10,203 nucleotides of DNA from an uncultured bacterium (GTDB lineage: Bacteria; Patescibacteriota; Minisyncoccia; Spechtbacterales; HO2-43-30). Position numbers and translations under genes: made by a program. Below are positions 5,140-10,203 of the stretch, in pieces; position 1 is the stretch's first letter, and each line of letters opens with the position of its first letter. The DNA lies in assembly GCA_913054525.1 (NCBI GenBank), contig CAJXHR010000015.1, forward strand, positions 1 through 10,203. The letters run 5' to 3'. Under the pieces are notes generated by a model, which saw nothing but the letters and a program-made list of their open reading frames with translations, did no database searches and was not told where the DNA came from.

Positions 5140-7204
5140 ATTTATCCTGAGTGTATCGAAGGATTTTGTCGCGCAATTCAGCTGCGCGTTCAAAGTTCAT
5201 TTCTTTCGCGGCTTTTTTCATTTCCGTTTCTAAGTATTTAAGGGAGGCATTGTTTAATTGTTTAGTTTCGTTGTTGCCGGTTGTCAGTTGTCTCCCTGCG
5301 GGAGATCCCCCGTAGGGGGACTTGTTGTCGGTTGCGACAATTTCTTCGGGAAATTGTTCTAGCGGTTTTTCAATGCTTTTGGGGGTAATATTATGCTTCT
5401 TGTTATATTTTTCCTGAATCTTCCTTCTCCGGTTTGTCTCTCTTATCGCCCGTTTCATTGAGCCGGTCATTGTGTCGGCATACATAATGACATGCCCTTC
5501 CACATGGCGTGCCGCACGGCCCATTGTCTGGATAAGGGTAGTGTCATTGCGAAGAAATCCCTCTTTGTCCGCATCTAAAATCACAACGAGCGACACCTCG
5601 GGAAGATCGAGGCCTTCGCGCAGAAGATTGATGCCGACTAGCGCATCAATCTTGCCGGATCGCAAATCGTGCAAAATTTTCGGGCGTTCAAGCGTGTGAA
5701 TTTCCGAATGCAGATAATACGCCTTGATATCCCGCTCCACCAGGTACTCGGCAATGTCCTCGGCAAGGCGCTTTGTTATAGTTGTGACAAGTATTCTTTG
5801 ATTTTTTGCAACCCTTGCCTTTATATCTTTTATCAGATGTTTCATCTGATTTTGTGTTTTTCGCACTTCAATGGAAGGGTCAAGCAGGCCCGTCGGCCTG
5901 ATTAACTGCTCCACTATGTGGGGGGTTGAACCCCCCACATATCGCGAGGCTTTTTTAATCTCGTATTCTGCGGGAGTCGCGGAAACATATACAGTTTGGC
6001 CGATTCTTTTATTAAACTCATCAAATCTAAGGGGCCTGTTGTCTATTGCCGAAGGCAGGCGGAAGCCATGTTCTATAAGAGTTTGCTTTCGCGATCTGTC
6101 CCCGAAATACATTCCTCGAAGCTGGGGCATGCTCATATGCGACTCATCTATAAAAGTAAGAAAGTTGCTGTATCCCGCGTGAGTGTAGAAATCAAGAAGC
6201 GTGTAGGGGGCTTCGCCCGGCTTTCGGAAATCAAGGTGCTGGGAGTAGTTTTCAATACCGTGGCAAAATCCGGTTTCCTCTATCATCTCAAGGTCAAAGC
6301 TTGTTTTTTGTTCTAGCCGCTGTGCCTCCAGAAGCTTGCCTTGTTTTTTGAGGAGGCGCAGATGGTCATGGAGTTCATTTCGTATGTTTGTGATCGCGAT
6401 TTTTTGTTTATCGTCTGGAGTGGCCCAAAAGTGGGCGGGGAATAGGCGGGTATATTGTATGTCGGGGGTTGTCTCCCTGCGGGAGATCCCCCGTAGGGGG
6501 ATATATTGGGGGTTGAGCTTATCTGGCCTGCCTTCGTTTATTTTGGAGATTTTGTTTTGGGAGATTTCAATGATTGTAACTTTTTCTCCGGTTGCAGGGT
6601 ATGCTTCTATACGCTCGCCTCTGGCACGGAACTGGCCGGGTTTCGGATCAATTTCGTTGCGCGTGTAGCCGAGGGTTACAAGATGGGATAGTAATTCTTT
6701 CCGAGATATTGTTTGATTAAGCGATAATTTAAGGCTTAGGTCGCTGTAATCCTCCGGCGAGCCGATGTTATAGATGCAAGATACAGAAGCTACGACAATA
6801 ACATCGTTTCGCGACAGTAGGTCCTGTGTTGTGGCATGGCGCATCTGGTCGATTTTCTCATTGATTCGCGCGTCTTTTTGGATATATGTGTTTGATTGGG
6901 GAATGTATGCCTCGGGCTGATAATAGTCATAGTAGCTTACGAAATAATGTACCGCGCTATTTGGAAAAAATTCTTTAAATTCGCGGTAAAGCTGCCAGGC
7001 AAGGGTTTTATTATGGGAAATTACGAGCACGGGGCGCTGTACTTTTTCTATCACCCCAGCCATACTGTACGTCTTGCCGCTGCCAGTCACGCCCAAAAGC
7101 ACCTGATCTTTTGCGTCGGACATAATTGCTTGAGATAATCGCTGTATAGCCGCGGGCTGATCTCCCGTCGGCTTAAAATTTGACTTTAATTTAAACCTTG
7201 ACAT
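5138..7204 (-). CDS. uvrB: Excinuclease ABC subunit B with palindromic inserts
   Basis: A 688-residue helicase-like damage-verification subunit of nucleotide excision repair, which works with UvrA and UvrC. I chose the ATG at 7204 because it gives the usual N-terminus (FKLKSNFKPTGDQPAAI); the frame is open for 40 more codons upstream, but those residues are not UvrB-like. Motifs: Walker A GVTGSGKT (residues 38-45), beta-hairpin YYDYYQPEAYIP (91-102), DESH (353-356), YVSATPAEYEIKK (406-418), RPTGLLDP, GINLLREGLDLPE (524-536), QTMGRAARH (559-567) and a C-terminal UVR motif (about 653-682, NFERAAELRDK). Three segments look inserted relative to usual UvrB: IPLRGISRRETT (235-246), RYVGGSTPHI (421-430) and SPYGGSPAGRQ (629-639). 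Each is encoded by hairpin-forming DNA and falls between conserved blocks. The gene is divergent from the otsA-like gene, with 54 bases between the start codons. No terminator for uvrB is visible in its own direction. Confidence 0.97.
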   Translation of the reverse strand: MSRFKLKSNFKPTGDQPAAIQRLSQAIMSDAKDQVLLGVTGSGKTYSMAGVIEKVQRPVLVISHNKTLAWQLYREFKEFFPNSAVHYFVSYYDYYQPEAYIPQSNTYIQKDARINEKIDQMRHATTQDLLSRNDVIVVASVSCIYNIGSPEDYSDLSLKLSLNQTISRKELLSHLVTLGYTRNEIDPKPGQFRARGERIEAYPATGEKVTIIEISQNKISKINEGRPDKLNPQYIPLRGISRRETTPDIQYTRLFPAHFWATPDDKQKIAITNIRNELHDHLRLLKKQGKLLEAQRLEQKTSFDLEMIEETGFCHGIENYSQHLDFRKPGEAPYTLLDFYTHAGYSNFLTFIDESHMSMPQLRGMYFGDRSRKQTLIEHGFRLPSAIDNRPLRFDEFNKRIGQTVYVSATPAEYEIKKASRYVGGSTPHIVEQLIRPTGLLDPSIEVRKTQNQMKHLIKDIKARVAKNQRILVTTITKRLAEDIAEYLVERDIKAYYLHSEIHTLERPKILHDLRSGKIDALVGINLLREGLDLPEVSLVVILDADKEGFLRNDTTLIQTMGRAARHVEGHVIMYADTMTGSMKRAIRETNRRRKIQEKYNKKHNITPKSIEKPLEQFPEEIVATDNKSPYGGSPAGRQLTTGNNETKQLNNASLKYLETEMKKAAKEMNFERAAELRDKILRYTQDK
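5145..5163 (-). repeat. Short TCCTTCG...CAGGA element at the uvrB 3' end
   Basis: On the coding strand this 19-base stretch begins TCCTTCG and ends CTCAGGA, so its ends match those of the rpsT insert (TCCTTCG...CAGGA). It encodes the last residues LRYTQD just before the stop. The inverted symmetry is limited (TCCT/AGGA). Sequences of this style occur as dispersed repeats in several environmental bacteria (recollection, not searched). Confidence 0.35.
5287..5320 (-). repeat. 34-bp double-hairpin element, copy 1, in uvrB
   Basis: Two hairpins stand back to back: tctccc-tgc-gggaga (5291-5305) and tcccccgtaggggga (5306-5320). The 34 bases are identical to 6468-6501. On the coding strand this copy is translated as SPYGGSPAGRQ in the linker just ahead of the UVR motif, a region that varies in length among UvrB proteins. 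Confidence 0.92.
5325..5357. repeat. Two further small hairpins next to copy 1
   Basis: ttgtcg-gttg-cgacaa (5325-5340) is a perfect 6-bp stem. It overlaps acaatttc-ttcgg-gaaattgt (5337-5357), a perfect 8-bp stem. With copy 1 this gives four hairpins in 71 bases of the uvrB linker. The two overlapping stems cannot form at the same time in full. Confidence 0.6.
5915..5941. repeat. 27-bp hairpin element in uvrB
   Basis: The arms tatgtgggggg (5915-5925) and ccccccacata (5931-5941) pair perfectly over 11 bases around a ttgaa loop. The element encodes roughly YVGGSTPHI, which interrupts the usual short step from the YEIKK block to VEQ-IRPTGLLDP. It shares the G-run/C-run style of the 34-bp element but not its sequence. 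Confidence 0.85.
6468..6501 (-). repeat. 34-bp double-hairpin element, copy 2, in uvrB
   Basis: Identical at all 34 positions to 5287-5320 and in the same orientation. Here the coding strand is read in a different frame from copy 1, giving PLRGISRRETT just before the conserved TPDIQYTRLFPA block. Flanking bases differ from copy 1, so the repeat unit is close to 34 bp. Confidence 0.92.
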
Positions 7205-7225
7205 ATTCTTATAATTTGTTATTGT
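7198..7225 (+). promoter_or_regulatory. Candidate sigma-70 promoter for the otsA-like gene
   Basis: A perfect -35 TTGACA (7198-7203) is followed after 16 bases by TATTGT (7220-7225), a four-of-six match to the -10 box. It would start transcription near 7232, about 27 bases before the ATG at 7259. The -35 overlaps the first codons of uvrB on the other strand. A TATAAT at 7210-7215 has no -35 at proper spacing. Confidence 0.4.
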
Positions 7226-7258
7226 ATCATAGAATTCTTGGAAAGAGAAGGAATAAGA

Positions 7259-8710
7259 ATGAAAAATATAGCGGAAACGATAATTCTTGCCAGTAACAGA
7301 GGGCCGGTAGAGCATATTATTCATGAAGACGGGTCTTTTACAACGGAGAGAGGAAGAGGAGGGCTTGTCACAGCGCTGCAGTCCTTAGGTATTCAGGCTA
7401 AATATCTATGGGTTTCTGCGGCAATGACTGAAGGCGATCGTGCTGTAGCAAATCTACAGATGCCTGATGAGGAAAAAAATATACAATCTCGTTATGTAAC
7501 GATTCCCAAAGAGCAGTACAACAAATACTACAACAAAATAGCAAACCCGCTACTTTGGTTTGTACAGCACAATATGTGGAACTCTCCGTATGCTCCCGAT
7601 ATAGATAAAAACGTATGGGACGCATGGGAGAACGGCTATGTACCGGTGAACGAAGCATTTGCAGGCGAGATTATTAAGTTAGCAGGCCAATCCTTTGACG
7701 CTCCCATCATGATACAAGATTATCATCTGTATCTTGTCGACAGAATGGTGCGAAAAGCCATGCCGGAAGCAGTGATAACTCATTTTATTCATATCCCTTG
7801 GCCAGGTCCGTTCTGCTGGAGGATGCTTCCGGAAAAAATGGTGCTTGATATTCTAAACTCCCTTCTGTCTTGCGACATTGTGGGATTTCAGACAAAACGC
7901 GACGCAAAAGCATTTCTTGCAACATGCGAGGAGTTCCTTAATTTTCTGCATTCATTCGAAATAAATTACAAAGAACAGGCAATCACATATAATGGCAGAA
8001 CGACGCATATCCGATCTTATCCGATATCTATAAACTTAGAAGAAACAAGGACTCTTGCGTATTCCGAGGAAGCCGACTCTTATATAGAAGCACTAGGACC
8101 GTATCTTAAAGAAAAGACTATTGTTCGCGTTGACCGCATGGATCCAAGCAAGAATATTATCAGGGGATTCATGGCATACGATAAATTATTGGCGCAGTAT
8201 CCGGAGTGGAGAGGGCGAGTTTCATTTTTTGCATTTCTTGTTCCCTCTCGAGAGGATATTCAAGTATACCGGGACTATCGCAGTGAGGTGGAAGATATTA
8301 TAGAAGAAATTAATAATCGCTACGGAAGCGAGGAATGGCAGCCAGTAACGGCATTTTTTGAAGACAATCAAACGCAAGCATTTGTTGCCATGCGAATATG
8401 CGATGTTCTTATGGTAAATCCGATAGCAGACGGTATGAATCTTGTTGCCAAAGAGGGATCGATAGTAAACGAAAACAACGGAGTTATTATACTCTCAAGA
8501 TCTGCCGGCGCTTTTGAAGAATTAGAACCGGGAGTATTGGCCGTATCAGCGGCTGATACAGAAGGCATGTTTGAGGCCTTGTATACGGCCTTATGCATGG
8601 AAGAAGGCCCAAGGAAAGTAAAGAGCCATTTTTTGCGCAATGCCGTAGAGAATAACGATATAAACAAGTGGCTCGCGCAGCAGCTTGAAGACATTGCGAC
8701 CTTAACATAA
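7259..8710 (+). CDS. otsA: Trehalose-6-phosphate synthase-like glycosyltransferase (GT20)
   Basis: A 483-residue GT-B enzyme of the GT20 family, expected to join a glucosyl donor (UDP- or ADP-glucose) to glucose-6-phosphate. The ATG at 7259 follows gagaagga (7245-7252) by 6 bases; an in-frame TTG at 7238 is less likely. Motifs: SNRGPVE (12-18) with donor loop RGRGGLVTAL (31-40), QNMW-like block FVQHNMWNSPY (101-111), QDYHLYLVDR (153-162), HIPWPGP (178-184), DIVGFQTKRD (206-215), VRVDRMDPSKN (289-299), the donor-binding NPIADGMNLVAKEG (387-400) and SRSAGAFEEL (413-422). The PSKN version, the ASNRGPVE start and the WPGP block differ from E. coli OtsA and recall a clade seen in Chloroflexota and some actinobacteria. 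The acceptor is therefore not certain; trehalose-6-phosphate or a related glucoside phosphate is possible. No OtsB phosphatase is in the window. Confidence 0.87.
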   Translation: MKNIAETIILASNRGPVEHIIHEDGSFTTERGRGGLVTALQSLGIQAKYLWVSAAMTEGDRAVANLQMPDEEKNIQSRYVTIPKEQYNKYYNKIANPLLWFVQHNMWNSPYAPDIDKNVWDAWENGYVPVNEAFAGEIIKLAGQSFDAPIMIQDYHLYLVDRMVRKAMPEAVITHFIHIPWPGPFCWRMLPEKMVLDILNSLLSCDIVGFQTKRDAKAFLATCEEFLNFLHSFEINYKEQAITYNGRTTHIRSYPISINLEETRTLAYSEEADSYIEALGPYLKEKTIVRVDRMDPSKNIIRGFMAYDKLLAQYPEWRGRVSFFAFLVPSREDIQVYRDYRSEVEDIIEEINNRYGSEEWQPVTAFFEDNQTQAFVAMRICDVLMVNPIADGMNLVAKEGSIVNENNGVIILSRSAGAFEELEPGVLAVSAADTEGMFEALYTALCMEEGPRKVKSHFLRNAVENNDINKWLAQQLEDIATLT

Positions 8711-8721
8711 CCAGACAATTA

Positions 8722-8748
8722 AAAAAGACGAGAAACCCTCGTCTTTTT
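8722..8748. terminator. Intrinsic terminator after the otsA-like gene
   Basis: The arms aaaaagacgag (8722-8732) and ctcgtcttttt (8738-8748) form a perfect 11-bp stem around aaacc. The T-run on the plus strand ends the otsA-like transcript 12 bases after its stop. The A-run on the 5' side would also give a T-run for minus-strand transcription. Confidence 0.92.
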
Positions 8749-8768
8749 GCTTATTAAACTAGGCATAT

Positions 8769-8802
8769 AAAAAAACAGCCAATATTTAGTATGGCTGTTT
8801 TT
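8769..8802 (-). terminator. Intrinsic terminator of the minus-strand secreted-protein gene
   Basis: The arms aaaaacagcc (8771-8780) and ggctgttttt (8793-8802) form a perfect 10-bp stem around a 12-base loop. On the minus strand the stem runs into seven T (8775-8769). It lies just past the stop codon at 8812 and, with the preceding terminator, insulates the two convergent genes. Confidence 0.9.
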
Positions 8803-8811
8803 GCCGGAGGA

Positions 8812-10197
8812 CTATTCATTAGTACTGACTAGGACTGTGTAAACGCCTTTTGCGCGGGGCACAACCTCGCTTTCAAAGTTGAGGTAGGTCTCTATGTATA
8901 TTTTAATTTCTTCATCTGATGTTTTTTGATACGCAAACGGGACAGGGTTCCACCCGACCATTTTTATTAACCTCTCTTTTTCGACAAGTTTCGATTCCAG
9001 TCCGTCAAATCGTATTTTAAGCGCGTTGAGGGTCATTGCAAAGTCATCTTTTACTTCTTTGCTGGTCATAAGCACCACACGATGAGGAGAGTGCTCTGCT
9101 TTTGGCAGAAAAAAGAACGAAAGAGCATGGTCCCACGTGAAGATTTGCGCGAACGAGTCCGTGTTCTCATAGAAGTCGTCGTGAGAAATATCGGCTACCC
9201 ATAGGCCCCCGCCTTCCTCCTCGAAGCCATAAAGAAGCGCGTAGAAGAATCTGCCGTCTTCGCTGAAAAATCCGGAGTGGCCATACAGGCGCTCATCGCC
9301 CGCAGGCGCGTAGGAGCTTTGAGGCAGGGGATAGCGGACTATTTTATAGTTATCCGGGTCATTGATATCAAAAAGGTACACGGACTGCCATCTTGGATCA
9401 GGATTGTCGGATTCTCTGTCGGGCCAGCCGTCGATACTTGCAAAGAATAAATCCGGGTCCCTGGGGTGCTTTGCAAACATGACATGATCCCCCGGGAAAA
9501 TGTACAGTATCTCGCTTTCCCCATCTTTTGTCGCTTCCATAAGCATGTTTCTTCTACTTTCTTCCGGCTCGGATGCTTTTGAAAGTATAAATCGCAAGAC
9601 ATCTCCATCTTCGGAAATCGTCCAAACCTTGTCGCAGGGATCAATTACATCGCTAAAGCCGCGATCTCTTATCCGGGCTGTTGCCCAGAGCCAAGTGTAT
9701 CTAAGATGTGTAATTTCTGATTCCTCTTCAAGCGGCTCCTCATCAAGCTCTCCATAGTTATTTGCAAGGGCTCTGATATATGAGATTTCTTTTAGAGCCC
9801 TATGATAAAACTCGCACCTCTTTACCAGAAGCTCTCCCGGAGGGTTGCGCCACTCGGTGCTGGGGAAAGATGTAATTTCTTCCTCATACGCCCTATACTC
9901 TTTGCCTATTCGAGAATCGCTCAAGAGAAATGCTCTGGGATCCACATGGAAGTAGGTCGGCGTGATTTGGTCCGGGTTTTGAGCTTGCCACTCTTGCGGT
10001 ATTTTATCCGGTATAATAAGGAGCGTGCCGTCCGGGAAGACCTTGGAAACAAGTCCGCTCATTGTCTTTCCTGGGAGATACTCAAATGTAATGGAGTTTG
10101 GCATGGTACTATCACTCTCCTTCTTTGGACTTGCAGTCGCTACTACGGCTACCAGCAGGGAAATAAAACATAATACAACAAGTACAGATCTTTTCAT
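8812..10197 (-). CDS. Secreted protein of unknown function, possible beta-propeller
   Basis: A 461-residue protein starting at ATG 10197, six bases from the window edge, so its upstream region is not visible. The N-terminus is a clear Sec signal peptide: MKRS, a hydrophobic core of about 17 residues, then VATAS with likely cleavage near residue 22. No lipobox cysteine is present at the junction. The mature protein is acidic and rich in aromatics. Several stretches look like repeated display-type strands (EILYIFPGDHVMFAKHPRD, SVYLFDINDPDNYKIVRY, GHSGFFSEDGRFFYALLYG, GLWVADISHDDF), which suggests a beta-propeller of the WD40 or TolB-like kind (inference). I recognise no catalytic motif or named family. 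It forms its own transcription unit, closed by the terminator at 8769-8802. Confidence 0.8.
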   Translation of the reverse strand: MKRSVLVVLCFISLLVAVVATASPKKESDSTMPNSITFEYLPGKTMSGLVSKVFPDGTLLIIPDKIPQEWQAQNPDQITPTYFHVDPRAFLLSDSRIGKEYRAYEEEITSFPSTEWRNPPGELLVKRCEFYHRALKEISYIRALANNYGELDEEPLEEESEITHLRYTWLWATARIRDRGFSDVIDPCDKVWTISEDGDVLRFILSKASEPEESRRNMLMEATKDGESEILYIFPGDHVMFAKHPRDPDLFFASIDGWPDRESDNPDPRWQSVYLFDINDPDNYKIVRYPLPQSSYAPAGDERLYGHSGFFSEDGRFFYALLYGFEEEGGGLWVADISHDDFYENTDSFAQIFTWDHALSFFFLPKAEHSPHRVVLMTSKEVKDDFAMTLNALKIRFDGLESKLVEKERLIKMVGWNPVPFAYQKTSDEEIKIYIETYLNFESEVVPRAKGVYTVLVSTNE

Positions 10198-10203
10198 TGT
10201 CTT

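Noticed and set aside
5885-5900. Hairpin caggcc-cgtc-ggcctg in uvrB
   Set aside because: It lies in the invariant RPTGLLDP motif and so is native coding sequence, not an inserted element.
5287-6501. CRISPR array interpretation of the 34-bp repeats
   Set aside because: Only two copies, 1.15 kb apart, inside a coding gene, with no regular spacers.
7205-7324. N-terminal extension of uvrB by 40 codons
   Set aside because: The added residues (aromatic-rich, unlike UvrB) overlap the otsA-like gene start and promoter; the ATG at 7204 gives the standard UvrB N-terminus.
8543-8559. Hairpin gtatcag-cgg-ctgatac in the otsA-like gene
   Set aside because: The encoded VSAADTEG sits where the family has a similar segment of the same length; treated as chance.

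Overview
The window most likely comes from a Candidate Phyla Radiation bacterium (Patescibacteria, Parcubacteria-like). The reasons are the small and divergent DNA polymerase III delta subunit, the short TruB that stops before a PUA domain, the convergent holA/rpsT pair, and a histidine kinase and CheY-like regulator whose signature blocks (AAHQLRTPLSAVKW, LSNLGQKDDIE, VKAHFTPEEI) resemble that group. Two accessory genes look more like Chloroflexota genes: a lipoprotein with a Val-Glu-Lys-Glu-Val type repeat ending in VTATPPPP, and a trehalose-6-phosphate-synthase-like glycosyltransferase. Horizontal acquisition, or a Chloroflexota-related host, therefore remains possible. Assignments rest on reading motifs; no database search was run.

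Layout. 1-1983 (+): the C-terminal end of a FIST-domain protein, a membrane HAMP histidine kinase with almost no external sensor, and a single-domain response regulator, which together look like one signalling cassette. 2086-3030 (+): holA. 4003-3014 (-): truB followed by rpsT, probably co-transcribed, with rpsT overlapping the end of holA tail to tail. 4060-5092 (+): two adjacent small lipoproteins, both starting with TTG, the second possibly frameshifted near its end; a clear terminator follows. 7204-5138 (-): uvrB. 7259-8710 (+): the OtsA-like synthase, divergent from uvrB. 8711-8811: two back-to-back terminators. 10197-8812 (-): a secreted protein of unknown function. No gene-free stretch exceeds about 115 bases.

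The most striking feature is a set of palindromic, hairpin-forming elements inside conserved protein-coding genes. uvrB carries two identical 34-bp double-hairpin copies translated in different frames, a third 27-bp hairpin and two further small hairpins. rpsT carries a 17-codon double-hairpin insert near its C-terminus, and truB carries a perfect 34-bp palindrome. The inserts keep the reading frame open and sit at linkers or ends. This resembles the Rickettsia palindromic elements that insert in frame into genes; whether an equivalent has been described for this lineage cannot be judged from the sequence alone.
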